From Sphingomonas yabuuchiae (GTDB lineage Bacteria; Pseudomonadota; Alphaproteobacteria; Sphingomonadales; Sphingomonadaceae), in NCBI RefSeq assembly GCF_014199595.1, contig NZ_JACHNX010000011.1:46558-110557 (forward strand): DNA of 64,000 bases, read 5' to 3'. This document shows positions 25,578 through 34,992 of the stretch, one piece after another. Numbering within the stretch: position 1 is the first letter of the stretch; each line of letters starts with the position of its first letter. Below the pieces are notes generated by a model. It was given only the letters and a program-made list of their open reading frames with translations. It had not been told where the DNA came from and did no database searches. Made by a program: the position numbers and the translations under genes.

Positions 25578-28076
25578 ATGAACGACAAGCTCGAACTCGA
25601 CATTCCGATGCTGCTGCCCGACCTGCCCGATGCCGCCGACGCCTGCCTGGATCGCCTCGTCTCCACCCTGACGACGCGCGACGGTGTCGAAAAGGCCCAC
25701 GTCATCACGGTCGACGGTGACGCCCCTGCAGCACTGTGCATCCATTTTGACGCCGCCAAGCTGCCGCTGCCGCGTCTGCGCGAGATGGTACGTGCGGCAG
25801 GCGCCGAGATCACCGAACGCTACGGCCATTCCATCTGGCAGGTGACGGGGATCACGCACGAACGCCGGGCACGCACCGTCGGCGACACGCTCGGCGCGAT
25901 GCCCGGCGTTGTCCAGGCGAGCGCGAGCACCAGCGGAACGATCCGCGTCGAATACGATCGCCAGCGGACGGACGAGGACGAAATCCGTGCGTCGCTTCGC
26001 AAGCTCAAGGTAGGTCTCGGTGAACGGATCGCATCCGACGATCATGCCGGACACGATCACGGGACGGGCGACCAAACGAGGGAGGAGGAGCATGGCCCAG
26101 GCGACGGGCACGATCATTCGCACGCCGAGTTTCTAGGGCCAAACACCGAGTTGATCTTCGCTCTCGCCTGCGGTGCGCTGCTCGGGATCGGCTACGGCAT
26201 CGAGAAGCTTATGCCCGACGCGGCGCAATGGCTGCCGACCGCCTGCTTCGTCGCGGCCTATTTCTTCGGCGGCTTCTTCACGCTCCGCGAAGCGATCGAC
26301 AACCTGCGCCTCCGCAGGTTCGAGATCGACACCCTGATGCTGGTCGCCGCGGCCGGTGCTGCGGCCCTTGGCGCTTGGGCGGAAGGCGCGCTGCTGCTCT
26401 TCCTCTTCAGTTTCGGTCACGCGCTCGAGCATTATGCCATGGGTCGTGCCAAGAAGGCCATCGAGGCGCTTGCGAAGCTCGCGCCGGAGATCGCGACCGT
26501 CCGGCGGGACGGTCAGAAAAGCGAGATACCCGTCGAACAGCTGGTGATCGGCGATGTCGCGATCGTTCGGCCAAACGAACGCTTGCCCGCAGACGGCTTC
26601 ATCATCAAGGGCTCCAGCGCGATCGACCAGGCTCCCGTCACCGGCGAGAGCATCCCGGTCGACAAGGTTCCCGTCGCCGATGCCGTAACCGCTCGTGCCA
26701 AGCCGGACGCGGTGAGTGCCGAAAGCCGGGTGTTCGCCGGTACGATCAATGGCGGGAGCGCGATCGAGATCGAGGTGACGCGCCGCTCCAACGAGAGTGC
26801 ACTCGCCAAGGTCGTGAAAATGGTCAGCGAGGCGGAAACGCAGAAATCTCCGACGCAGCGGTTCACCGATCGCTTCGAGCGGGTGTTCGTGCCTGCCGTC
26901 CTCGCACTCGCCTTTCTCCTCCTGTTCGCCTGGGTCGTCGTCGACGAGCCGTTCCGCGACAGCTTCTACCGGGCGATGGCCGTGCTGGTGGCGGCAAGCC
27001 CTTGCGCGCTGGCGATCGCGACGCCGAGTGCGGTGCTTTCCGGCGTCGCGCGAGCGGCGCGGGGCGGCGTGCTGGTCAAGGGCGGCGCGCCGCTCGAGAA
27101 CCTCGGATCGTTGAAGGCGATCGCCTTCGATAAGACGGGCACATTGACCGAGGGGCGGCCACGCATCACCGATGTCGTGGTAGTCGACGCTGCCGACGAG
27201 AACGAGCTACTGGCACTCGCCGTCGCGGTCGAGGCGCTCAGCGACCACCCGCTTGCGCAGGCGATCGTCAAGGACGGCCGCGAACGACTGGGCGCACGCG
27301 AACTTCCCGAAGCCGGAGACCTCAAGAGCCTCACCGGCCGCGGCGTCACCGCAACGGTCGGGGACGAGACAGTGTGGATCGGGAAGGCCGAGATGTTCGG
27401 CAAGGAAGGCATTCCGGCGCTTGGCCAAGAGGCATCGAGTGCCATTGCAACACTGCGCGAGAGCGGCCGCACCACGATGGTCGTGCGGATGGGAGACAGA
27501 GATCTCGGCGCTATCGGTCTCATGGACACGCCGCGCGAAGCTGCAAGGACCGCGTTGCGTCGTCTGCACGACATGGGTGTGTCGCGAATGATCATGATCT
27601 CCGGCGACCATCAAAAGGTCGCCGAGGCGATCGCGCGGGACGTCGGGATCGACGAAGCTTGGGGCGATCTGATGCCCGAGGACAAGGTGGCCGCAATCAA
27701 GAAGCTGGCAGGCGAGGACAAGGTCGCGATGGTCGGCGATGGAGTCAACGATGCACCTGCCATGGCGAGTGCGACCGTCGGCATCGCGATGGGCGCGGCG
27801 GGCTCGGACGTTGCTCTGGAAACCGCAGACGTGGCGCTGATGGCCGACGACCTGGCGCACCTGCCGTTCGCGGTCGGCCTCAGTAGGCACACGCGAGGGG
27901 TAATCCGCCAGAACGTCTTCGTCAGCCTGGGCGTCGTCGGCTTCCTCGTGCCGGCAACCATCCTGGGACTCGGCATCGGACCCGCGGTGGCGGTGCACGA
28001 GGGATCGACCTTGCTGGTCGTCGTCAACGCCTTGAGGCTGCTAGCCTACCGCGATCCGACCGGTAGGGCAGGATGA
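25578..28076 (+). CDS. P1B-type heavy-metal ATPase with His-rich linker
   Basis: The 832-residue enzyme pumps metal ions with ATP. It has an N-terminal HMA-like region, then a His-rich stretch (HAGHDHG, DGHDHSH), membrane helices and the ATPase core. The intramembrane motif is SPCALAIATPSAV, the phosphorylation site is DKTGTLTEG and the last helices carry HEGST. SPC with HEG-S-T is the pattern of the P1B-4 group linked to cobalt and other divalent metals. The ATG at 25578 has GGGAGA upstream. An AT-rich gap with no gene precedes it. Confidence 0.9.
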   Translation: MNDKLELDIPMLLPDLPDAADACLDRLVSTLTTRDGVEKAHVITVDGDAPAALCIHFDAAKLPLPRLREMVRAAGAEITERYGHSIWQVTGITHERRARTVGDTLGAMPGVVQASASTSGTIRVEYDRQRTDEDEIRASLRKLKVGLGERIASDDHAGHDHGTGDQTREEEHGPGDGHDHSHAEFLGPNTELIFALACGALLGIGYGIEKLMPDAAQWLPTACFVAAYFFGGFFTLREAIDNLRLRRFEIDTLMLVAAAGAAALGAWAEGALLLFLFSFGHALEHYAMGRAKKAIEALAKLAPEIATVRRDGQKSEIPVEQLVIGDVAIVRPNERLPADGFIIKGSSAIDQAPVTGESIPVDKVPVADAVTARAKPDAVSAESRVFAGTINGGSAIEIEVTRRSNESALAKVVKMVSEAETQKSPTQRFTDRFERVFVPAVLALAFLLLFAWVVVDEPFRDSFYRAMAVLVAASPCALAIATPSAVLSGVARAARGGVLVKGGAPLENLGSLKAIAFDKTGTLTEGRPRITDVVVVDAADENELLALAVAVEALSDHPLAQAIVKDGRERLGARELPEAGDLKSLTGRGVTATVGDETVWIGKAEMFGKEGIPALGQEASSAIATLRESGRTTMVVRMGDRDLGAIGLMDTPREAARTALRRLHDMGVSRMIMISGDHQKVAEAIARDVGIDEAWGDLMPEDKVAAIKKLAGEDKVAMVGDGVNDAPAMASATVGIAMGAAGSDVALETADVALMADDLAHLPFAVGLSRHTRGVIRQNVFVSLGVVGFLVPATILGLGIGPAVAVHEGSTLLVVVNALRLLAYRDPTGRAG

Positions 28077-28192
28077 CGGTGGAAGCCGTGAGAACGCCCA
28101 CGTCTGAAAAGACAGTTGCGTGCAGCAGCCTGGGGATGTTGCTCGAGCATCGTCTTCGGCTGCGCCCGCGACGCTCGGGGATCTGAATCACA

Positions 28193-28813
28193 ATGTTCGA
28201 CATCATACTGGATGTACTTTCCTCCTTGGGAGGTTTCGGCGTTTTTTTGCTGATGCTTTTGGAGAACGTCTTTCCGCCGATCCCGTCGGAGGTGCTCCTG
28301 CCGCTCTGCGGCTATGTCGCCACGCGAGGTGAAATCGGCGTGCCAGCCGTCATCGTCGCCGGCACGCTCGGATCGGGTGTCGGTGCGCTCCTGTGGTACT
28401 ATGCCGGTCGCTGGGTCGGCGTCGATCGCCTGAAGCGCTTCGCCGCCTCGCACGGCCGCTGGCTGACACTGACCCCAAGCGAGATCGATCGGGTTGACCG
28501 CTGGTTCGATCGGCGCGGGCGCTGGGCGGTGCTGTTCGGACGCATGATCCCGGGCATCCGCACGCTGATATCCGTGCCGGCCGGCGTCAGCGGAATGCCG
28601 CTCGTACCGTTTCTCGTTGCGACGTTCGCAGGATCCGCAATCTGGACGAGCGTCCTGGTGGTGGCCGGCTTCCGATTGGGCACCCGGTATCGGCAGGTGG
28701 CCGACCTCATCGAGCCCACCAGCAACGCCGTGATCGTTGCCGCCTTCATCTGGTACGCCTGGAGGGTCGCAACGTTCGATCCATCGAGGGGGGGCACTGA
28801 TGGCCCTCAGTAA
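28193..28813 (+). CDS. DedA-family membrane protein
   Basis: The 206-residue protein has the DedA pattern: LENVFPPIPSEVLLPLCGYVA near the start, GSGVGALLWYYAGRWVG, then FGRMIPGIRTLISVPAGVSGM with the conserved Arg and Gly-Ile-Arg. DedA proteins move phospholipids or proton-coupled solutes across the inner membrane and support stress and antimicrobial resistance. The gene stands just after the metal ATPase with about 115 bases between, so it is probably in the same stress-resistance region. Four to five membrane segments are visible. Confidence 0.9.
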   Translation: MFDIILDVLSSLGGFGVFLLMLLENVFPPIPSEVLLPLCGYVATRGEIGVPAVIVAGTLGSGVGALLWYYAGRWVGVDRLKRFAASHGRWLTLTPSEIDRVDRWFDRRGRWAVLFGRMIPGIRTLISVPAGVSGMPLVPFLVATFAGSAIWTSVLVVAGFRLGTRYRQVADLIEPTSNAVIVAAFIWYAWRVATFDPSRGGTDGPQ

Positions 28814-28957
28814 TCTTCGCGCGCGTCGATCCATTCGGGCCCAGGCCCGCTCGGATCGCACCCGGATCCGTTCTTCGGCGGGCGCCTTGAGTGGCCGTGC
28901 GATCGCCCTGCCTGTCCTGCGGACCATCACAGGGCAGAAGCGTTGCCTGACCACACG

Positions 28958-29188
28958 ATGAAGACGCTTCAGCTTCTCGCCGCTCTTCTTCCGGCCGGCC
29001 TGTGGCTCCTGGCAGCCAACCTGCTTGTACGCACGACGCGCCTTGGCAGAACCTACAGGCTGATCTCCACCCCGCATGTGCTCGTGCTGATCCGATGGAT
29101 CGGAATGTTCCATCGCATCGGATTCGCGACATGGAGGCGCCGCGGAGGGAAGTGGCACTGGTCCTCACAACCAGGGCCGATCGCATGA
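28958..29188 (+). CDS. Small membrane protein, uncertain
   Basis: A frame of about 76 residues starts MKTLQLLAALLPAGLWLLAANL, one strong membrane helix, followed by a basic tail with several Trp and Arg. It lies between DedA and the ZIP transporter on the same strand. No family was recognised. The coding call rests on the hydrophobic start and the gap it fills. The 190 bases between it and the ZIP gene hold nothing I can support. Confidence 0.4.
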   Translation: MKTLQLLAALLPAGLWLLAANLLVRTTRLGRTYRLISTPHVLVLIRWIGMFHRIGFATWRRRGGKWHWSSQPGPIA

Positions 29189-29378
29189 TTGTGAGGATCC
29201 GAACGTCGGCATACCGACCGGCATCGACCGCATCGTGGGAGCGACGATACGCTGCGAAGACGCCGAAGCGCCGCAGCGGTCAGAGCACGATCCGACTTCG
29301 GACGATTGGCGACGGAAGGCCGTCCCGACCGACCGGGCGAAGCCGATCGCGCGGACATTCGCGTTTGGGAGTACTGCC

Positions 29379-30065
29379 ATGCTGGCACTGAACTACACCA
29401 TCATCCCGACCATCGCGGTCATTCTGGGCGCGATTGCCGCGGTCGTGCGACGTCCCGGTGCCGCCTTCACCAGCGCCATGCAGCATCTCGCGGCCGGCGT
29501 CGTGTTCGCCGCGGCGGCGACAGAGATCCTTCCGCAGGTCAAGCATGAGGCGAGCCCGACCGCGACGTTGATCGGCGGGGCCGCCGGTGTGGCGGTCATG
29601 CTCGCGCTCAAGGGCTTCGAGGAACGCTTCGAAGGTCCCGCCGCGCTGCTGGGCGCGATCGGGATCGATCTGCTCATCGACGGCCTCGTGTTGGGACTGG
29701 CATTCGTCGCCGGCGCCAAGGCCGGCATCCTGCTGACGGTCGCGCTGACGCTCGAGGTGCTGTTCCTCGGCGTGACGCTCACGACGGAACTCGGTGAGAC
29801 CATGCGCTCCAGGCTGCGGGTCGTGCTGACGGTCGCAGGCCTCGCCCTTCTGCTTCCGATCGGATCACTGGCCGCGCTGCCGGTGGCCACACTGTCACCC
29901 GTGGTGATCGCTGGCTTTCTGAGCTTCGGCCTCATGGCGCTCCTCTATCTGGTCACCGAGGAGCTGCTGGTCGAGGCGCACGAGAAGCCAGACAGTCCAC
30001 TCATCAGCGCCTTCTTCTTCATCGGCTTTCTCGCGCTGCTCGCGCTTGAGGAGATCGCCGGATGA
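29379..30065 (+). CDS. ZIP-family metal transporter
   Basis: The protein of about 228 residues has seven to eight membrane segments and ZIP-like helices: [20 protein letters not shown] and [22 protein letters not shown]. The conserved metal site usually has His and Asp in the second of these; here Asp-Leu-Leu-Ile-Asp is seen in place of the common His-Asn pattern, so specificity is uncertain. ZIP transporters move zinc or other divalent metals into the cytosol. GGGAGT precedes the ATG at 29379. It is followed by a DUF305 protein and a CDF exporter, which together could balance metal uptake and release. Confidence 0.8.
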   Translation: MLALNYTIIPTIAVILGAIAAVVRRPGAAFTSAMQHLAAGVVFAAAATEILPQVKHEASPTATLIGGAAGVAVMLALKGFEERFEGPAALLGAIGIDLLIDGLVLGLAFVAGAKAGILLTVALTLEVLFLGVTLTTELGETMRSRLRVVLTVAGLALLLPIGSLAALPVATLSPVVIAGFLSFGLMALLYLVTEELLVEAHEKPDSPLISAFFFIGFLALLALEEIAG

Positions 30066-30120
30066 ACCACTTCGATCCCGATCGGCGCCCTGCGCCCACC
30101 CATCCGAAAGGAGAGACGAC

Positions 30121-30504
30121 ATGCCCACGATGAAGAGAATGCTGGCGGTCGCGGCCGTCGCCGCGACCGCGTCGGTGAGCGCGCGACCGGTCGCGCAGAC
30201 CATGCCGCACGGACGGCACCCGCGACCGGCCGCACCGACAGGTTCTCCCGCGACGCGGGCGTATCGCGCAGCCAACGCCAAGATGCACGGCGTCATGGAC
30301 ATTCGGTTCACCGGGGATGCCGATGTCGACTTCATGCGTGCGATGATCCCGCACCACGAAGGCGCGATCGCGATGGCGGAGGTCGAGCTGAGATACGGCC
30401 GCGATCCCGAGGTGCGGAAGCTCGCACGGGAGGTGGTCATGGCGCAGCGGGCTGAGATCTCGCGGATGCGCATCTGGCTCGCGAAGCGGGAGGCCGGCAA
30501 GTGA
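30121..30504 (+). CDS. DUF305 (CopM-like) periplasmic protein
   Basis: The 127-residue protein has a signal peptide ([15 protein letters not shown]) and the DUF305 core: [23 protein letters not shown], in which paired His and Met residues could bind copper or silver, and [19 protein letters not shown]305 proteins such as CopM are periplasmic metal-binding proteins. AGGAGA precedes the ATG at 30121 by 8 bases. Its stop overlaps the following CDF gene, so the two are coupled. Confidence 0.88.
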   Translation: MPTMKRMLAVAAVAATASVSARPVAQTMPHGRHPRPAAPTGSPATRAYRAANAKMHGVMDIRFTGDADVDFMRAMIPHHEGAIAMAEVELRYGRDPEVRKLAREVVMAQRAEISRMRIWLAKREAGK

Positions 30505-31460
30505 GCGCCGACCACAACCACGGTGCCGAAGCGCACGATGTCGCCGAAGGTCACGGGCACAGCCATGGTGCGGGCGGTCACAACCATGCGGCCGGCGCCA
30601 ACGCCAAGATGCTGAGCTGGGCGCTCGCGCTGACCTTCACCTACTTCATCGCGGAGGTGGTCGGCGGCTTCGTCTTCAACAGCCTGGCGCTCCTCTCGGA
30701 CGCCGCCCACATGATGACCGACGTGATGGCGCTGGTGATCGCGCTACTAGCTATAAAGCTGGGCCAGAAACCGGCCGACGACAAGCGGACGTTCGGGTAT
30801 CGTCGTTTCGAAATCCTCGCTGCGGCCTTCAATGCTGTGCTGCTGTTCGGCGTAGCGATCTACGTCTTCGTCGAGGCGATCAAGCGCTTCAACACCCCAC
30901 AGGAGGTTCAATCCTGGGGCATGCTGATCGTCGCGACGATCGGACTCGTCGTGAACATCGTGTCGATGCGGTTGCTGATGGCGGGTAAGGAAGGCAGCTT
31001 CAACGTCAAGGGCGCCTATCTGGAGGTTTGGGCCGACATGATTGGCTCCGTCGGCGTCATCGCCGGCGCTCTCACCATCCGCTTCACGGGTTGGACCTGG
31101 GTCGACCCAATCGTAGCGGTCGGCATCGGCCTGTGGGTCCTGCCGCGTACGTGGATCCTGCTGCGCGACACCAGCAACGTCCTACTCGAAGGCGTTCCGG
31201 GCGGCCTCAAGCTCAGCGAGGTTCGCACCGCCATCGCCGGCGTGCGCGGCGTCGCCGACCTTCATGACCTGCATGTCTGGTCGATGAGCAACGACGAGGT
31301 GAACTGTACGGTCCACCTCGTACTCGATCGCGGTGCCGACGTCGATGGGACGCGCGCGGCCGTTCAGGCGCTTCTGCGAGACCGATACGAGATCGGACAC
31401 AGCACGATCCAGACTGAGGTTTCGGGACGCGATTGCGCCGAACAGGGCATCCATCCTTGA
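30501..31460 (+). CDS. CzcD/ZitB-like CDF zinc exporter
   Basis: The 319-residue transporter has a His-rich N terminus ([17 protein letters not shown]), six membrane segments with the site [17 protein letters not shown] (HxxxD) and a second site in [14 protein letters not shown]. It also has a full cytoplasmic C-terminal domain ([18 protein letters not shown]). It exchanges zinc, cadmium or cobalt for protons. It starts with GTG overlapping the DUF305 stop. In contrast to the CDF at 15973 it is full length. Confidence 0.92.
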   Translation: MSADHNHGAEAHDVAEGHGHSHGAGGHNHAAGANAKMLSWALALTFTYFIAEVVGGFVFNSLALLSDAAHMMTDVMALVIALLAIKLGQKPADDKRTFGYRRFEILAAAFNAVLLFGVAIYVFVEAIKRFNTPQEVQSWGMLIVATIGLVVNIVSMRLLMAGKEGSFNVKGAYLEVWADMIGSVGVIAGALTIRFTGWTWVDPIVAVGIGLWVLPRTWILLRDTSNVLLEGVPGGLKLSEVRTAIAGVRGVADLHDLHVWSMSNDEVNCTVHLVLDRGADVDGTRAAVQALLRDRYEIGHSTIQTEVSGRDCAEQGIHP

Positions 31461-31489
31461 GCCTCACGGACGAACCTCAAGGGCAGGCC

Positions 31490-31831
31490 ATGAACGACAT
31501 CCCATCGTCATCGCAGCGCCGTGCCGGCGCTATGCTGGATCCCGGACGTCAGCTCGGACTGCTGACCGCCGACCGCCGGGGGGGCGAGCTCGACTATCGC
31601 ACCCGCTGCCGAGGCGTCTGGTTCGACCCGAGCAGACTCGACAAGGTCACCGCGCGAAATCCCGCCTCCGCTGGCATTGATGGTCCGCGGGACAGCCCGC
31701 ATCCCACCAGCGCCCGCTTCCCTGCCCGGGGGCCTGAAACCAGACCGAAGAGCACGCCCGGCATTCGCGGCGCTGGCCGCCATGAGCGAAGTCGACGAGG
31801 GGGCTTGATCGACGGCCTCTTCAACCACTGA
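31490..31831 (+). CDS. Degenerate TFIIB-type zinc-ribbon protein
   Basis: The frame of about 113 residues contains LGLLTADRRGGELDYRTRCRGVWFDPSRLDKV. This matches the zf-TFIIB pattern in which a CPxC motif precedes and YCPxCRGVWLDRGELDK follows. Here three of the four zinc cysteines are replaced, so zinc cannot be bound normally. The C-terminal half is rich in Pro and Arg and has no recognisable domain. It is probably a decaying copy. The start at 31490 is uncertain. Confidence 0.45.
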   Translation: MNDIPSSSQRRAGAMLDPGRQLGLLTADRRGGELDYRTRCRGVWFDPSRLDKVTARNPASAGIDGPRDSPHPTSARFPARGPETRPKSTPGIRGAGRHERSRRGGLIDGLFNH

Positions 31832-32006
31832 AAAGCAAGGTGACGAAGAGCCGTCGCTTGCAAGCAGCATTCAAGCCGACGTGATCAAGGGCGCCGCCAA
31901 TCCAGGCGGCGTCCTCGGCATGATAAGAGCGATGTCCACGCAGGCGTCACGCATGGATGCTCACCATCGATAAAGCCGAGCTACGGCTGCATACCGGAGT
32001 GAATTC

Positions 32007-33098
32007 GTGAAACTCACCAACATCGCCATCGTCGGCATTGGCAACTGCGCGAGCTCGCTCGTCCAGGGGCTGGAGCATTATCGCGAAGGCACCAACGACG
32101 CGGCCGGCCTGATGCACTGGGAAGTCGGCGGCTATGAACCCTCCGACATCAAGGTCGTCGCCGCCTGGGACGTGGATGCGCGCAAGGTCGGCAAGGACGT
32201 CGCCGAGGCGATCTTCGCCAAGCCCAATTGCACCGCGGTGTTCGCCGCCACCATCCCGTTGACCGGCACGGTGGTGAAGATGGGCGCGGTGCTGGACGGC
32301 GTCGCCGACCATATGAGCGAATACAAGGACGACCGTACCTTCGTCGTCGCCAACGACACCCAGCCGACCAAGGAAGAGGTGGTCGCCGAACTGAAGCGTT
32401 CGGGCACCGACGTGCTGATGAACTACCTGCCGGTCGGCAGCCAGGAGGCGACCGAATTCTACGCCGAATGCGCGCTGGAAGCGGGCGTCGCCTTCGTCAA
32501 CAACATCCCGGTCTTCATCGCCTCCAACCCCGAATGGGCGAAGCGCTTCGAGGATGCCGGCGTCGCGATCATCGGCGACGACATCAAGGCGCAGCTGGGC
32601 GCGACGATCGTCCACCGCGTGCTGACCGACCTGTTCGCCAAGCGCGGCGTGAAGCTGGACCGCACCTACCAGCTCAACACCGGCGGCAACACCGACTTCC
32701 TCAACATGTCCAACCACCGTCGCCTCGCATCCAAGAAGGTGTCGAAGACGGAAGCCGTGCAGTCTGTCGCGGCCAAGCGGCTGGAGGACGACAACGTCCA
32801 TATCGGCCCGTCCGATTACGTGCCGTGGCAGAACGACAACAAGGTGTGCTTCCTGCGCATGGAAGGCCAGCTGTTCGGCGGCGTGCCGATGAACCTGGAA
32901 CTGCGTCTGTCGGTTGAGGATTCGCCCAACAGCGCCGGTGTCGCGATCGACATGATCCGTTGCGCCGCGATCGCCAAGGACCGCGGCATCGCTGGCGTGA
33001 TCGACCCCGCATCCGCCTATTTCTGCAAGCATCCGCGAACCCAAATGACCGACGACCTCGCCCAGATCGCGGTCGAGAACTTCATCGCAGGCGCATGA
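32007..33098 (+). CDS. ino1: Myo-inositol-1-phosphate synthase
   Basis: The 363-residue enzyme makes 1L-myo-inositol-1-phosphate from glucose-6-phosphate with bound NAD. The N-terminal NAD motif is IAIVGIGNCASSLVQG. Further marks are VANDTQPTKEEVV, MNYLPVGSQEAT and GDDIKAQLGATIVHR, and the C-terminal LRLSVEDSPNSAGVAIDMIR. The length fits the short prokaryotic and actinobacterial type. It starts with GTG, and its stop overlaps the MscS gene as ATGA. Inositol can feed compatible solutes or lipids, so the coupling to an osmotic channel suggests osmotic stress. The substrate role downstream is inferred. Confidence 0.93.
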   Translation: MKLTNIAIVGIGNCASSLVQGLEHYREGTNDAAGLMHWEVGGYEPSDIKVVAAWDVDARKVGKDVAEAIFAKPNCTAVFAATIPLTGTVVKMGAVLDGVADHMSEYKDDRTFVVANDTQPTKEEVVAELKRSGTDVLMNYLPVGSQEATEFYAECALEAGVAFVNNIPVFIASNPEWAKRFEDAGVAIIGDDIKAQLGATIVHRVLTDLFAKRGVKLDRTYQLNTGGNTDFLNMSNHRRLASKKVSKTEAVQSVAAKRLEDDNVHIGPSDYVPWQNDNKVCFLRMEGQLFGGVPMNLELRLSVEDSPNSAGVAIDMIRCAAIAKDRGIAGVIDPASAYFCKHPRTQMTDDLAQIAVENFIAGA

Positions 33099-34711
33099 GG
33101 CCATCGATGCTTCGTATATCACGCCTGCACTTGATCGGCATGGTGCTCCTCGCGGGCGCCGTGCCGGGTCGGGCACAGTCGCAGGCCGCCCCGAAAGCCG
33201 GCGCGTCCGCGTCGTCCACAAAGCCCCCGACCGACATCTATGGCCGCGACACGCCGCGAGGCACCGTCTCAGGTCTTCTTTCCGCAATGGCCGAGCGCGA
33301 TTACAGTCGGGCCGGCCGCTACTTCGAAGCCAAGGCGGACGTTCGCCGTCTGACGGAGGAGCTTCAGTCCGTATTGGATCGGAGCGGTGCGATCGATCCG
33401 TTCGTTTCGCTGTCCAACGACCCGCAGGGAAATCTAGAGGACGGTCTCGGCGCCAACATCGAACGGGTAGGAAGCCTCTCGAGAACAGGTGACGTTCCCA
33501 TACTCCTTACGCGTGGCGGAACGGCAACGGCCGGCAACGTCTGGCGTGTGGCGCTGAAGACCAGCATCGCCGCACGGCGGCTGCACGAGCATAGGAACAC
33601 CGGCAAAGGCGGGCAACCGATCGAAATCGGGGGCGCCGCGGTCGGGGACTGGTCGACCCTGCTCGGCCTCGCGTCGCTCGTCTTCCTTGGCTTCTACGTG
33701 GTCAGCGCCGGGATCCTCTTCGTGATGAGGCGCACGATCCACGATCACGAAAGGAGCAGGACCTATCGTGTGGCCCAGGCGGCGATGCCGCCGGTAAGCC
33801 TGTTCGGGGCGACCCTGCTGTTCCAGCTATGGGCGGGATCGCTGCCGGTCTCCATCATCGCACGGCAGATCCTGCTGCGGTACCTGGGTGTTTTCGCCTG
33901 GATCGCGCTGGCGTGGTTCTTCGCCCGCATGATCGATGCGGTGGCACAGCTCAGCATCAATCGGCTCAAGGGGCTGGAACGACGGCAAGCGGTGTCCGTG
34001 ATCAGTCTCGTCCGTCGCGCTGCGAAGCTCGTCCTGCTGTTCATCGCGGTCGTGGCCGTCCTCGACACGTTCGGGATCGACGTCACGACGGGGGTCGCCG
34101 CATTGGGCATCGGCGGCATCGCCTTGGCTCTCGGGGCGCAGAAGACGGTCGAGAACCTGGTCGGCAGCGTGACGTTGATCGCAGACAAACCCGTGCAGGT
34201 CGGCGATTTCTGCAAGGTCGGTGACGTGGTAGGCACGGTGGAGGACGTCGGCATACGTTCCACTCGCATCCGCACCTTGGAGCGGACCGTGGTGACCATT
34301 CCAAACGGAGATTTCTCGGCGCGACAGATCGAAAACTTCGCTCGACGGGACTCCTTCCTATTCAATCCGATCATCAGGTTGGAGCACGGGATCAGGTCCG
34401 ACAAGCTGCTCGCGACCCTCCACATGATGACGGAAATCCTGGAGGCGAACGAACATATCATCAAGCCGGGCGCGCGGGCGCGCCTGAAGGACATTAATCT
34501 GAGCTCCGTAGACATAGAAATCTTCTCCTACATCAAGGCCGAGGACTTCGACGAGAGCTTGATCATCCGACAGGATTTGCTCTTGAAGATCCATGCCAGC
34601 TTGGAGAAGGCTAAGGTTCCGATAGCCTACGCCACGCAGACCGTTCACCTGAAGCATGTGGATACCGACTCGGACGACGTGCCTGCGGAAGTCTCGCCGA
34701 TTATAACCTGA
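33095..34711 (+). CDS. MscS-family mechanosensitive channel with periplasmic N-terminal domain
   Basis: The protein of 538 residues has a signal peptide and a periplasmic region of about 170 residues. Membrane helices follow, and then the MscS pore and beta domain: VAALGIGGIALALGAQKTVENLVGS and DVVGTVEDVGIRSTRIRTLERTVVTIPNGDF. This channel opens under membrane tension and releases solutes during hypo-osmotic shock. Its ATG at 33095 overlaps the ino1 stop, so the channel is made with the inositol enzyme. The N-terminal extra domain resembles those of larger MscS relatives. Confidence 0.9.
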   Translation: MRPSMLRISRLHLIGMVLLAGAVPGRAQSQAAPKAGASASSTKPPTDIYGRDTPRGTVSGLLSAMAERDYSRAGRYFEAKADVRRLTEELQSVLDRSGAIDPFVSLSNDPQGNLEDGLGANIERVGSLSRTGDVPILLTRGGTATAGNVWRVALKTSIAARRLHEHRNTGKGGQPIEIGGAAVGDWSTLLGLASLVFLGFYVVSAGILFVMRRTIHDHERSRTYRVAQAAMPPVSLFGATLLFQLWAGSLPVSIIARQILLRYLGVFAWIALAWFFARMIDAVAQLSINRLKGLERRQAVSVISLVRRAAKLVLLFIAVVAVLDTFGIDVTTGVAALGIGGIALALGAQKTVENLVGSVTLIADKPVQVGDFCKVGDVVGTVEDVGIRSTRIRTLERTVVTIPNGDFSARQIENFARRDSFLFNPIIRLEHGIRSDKLLATLHMMTEILEANEHIIKPGARARLKDINLSSVDIEIFSYIKAEDFDESLIIRQDLLLKIHASLEKAKVPIAYATQTVHLKHVDTDSDDVPAEVSPIIT

Positions 34712-34769
34712 ACCTGGGACTTGCGCAGGGTGCGGGAGCGTGTTCGTCGAAGAAAGGTGCATCTAATGC

Positions 34770-34801
34770 GATGATGCAGGTCTTACCTGCGCTGCATCAT
34801 C
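34770..34801. repeat. Perfect 10-bp inverted repeat after mscS
   Basis: GATGATGCAG and CTGCATCATC are perfect arms around a 12-base loop that itself contains part of a competing CAGGT/ACCTG hairpin. It lies 60 bases after the MscS stop. It could be a terminator lacking a T-run or a regulatory site. Confidence 0.5.
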
Positions 34802-34950
34802 AGAAGCCACAGGTCCTCTCATACATGCGATGGCGTTCGATCCGGCTCATGCCAGTGAAACCATTCTTAGCGGATTTGCATCTTTCCCCTGCCGATCCGC
34901 AATTGAGGTTTGGACACGGCGGATCCTCATCAATAGCTCGTCAATCGACG

Positions 34951-34989
34951 GAGGCGCTGCGCGCTTCGGTTTCCCACGCGCAGCGCCTC
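34951..34989. terminator. Strong bidirectional hairpin between convergent genes
   Basis: GAGGCGCTGCGCG at 34951-34963 pairs perfectly with 34977-34989 around a 13-base loop. The site is just before the stop of the minus-strand secreted-protein gene and after the MscS gene, so it could end transcription from both sides. No clear T-run is present on either side. Confidence 0.65.
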
Positions 34990-34992
34990 GGC

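Noticed and set aside
28800..28961. A 53-residue plus-strand frame starting inside the dedA end
   Set aside because: Arg-rich, no ribosome site, overlaps dedA; not convincing as a gene.
31947..33287. A 446-residue minus-strand frame opposite ino1
   Set aside because: Shadow of the well-supported ino1 gene; no recognisable domain.
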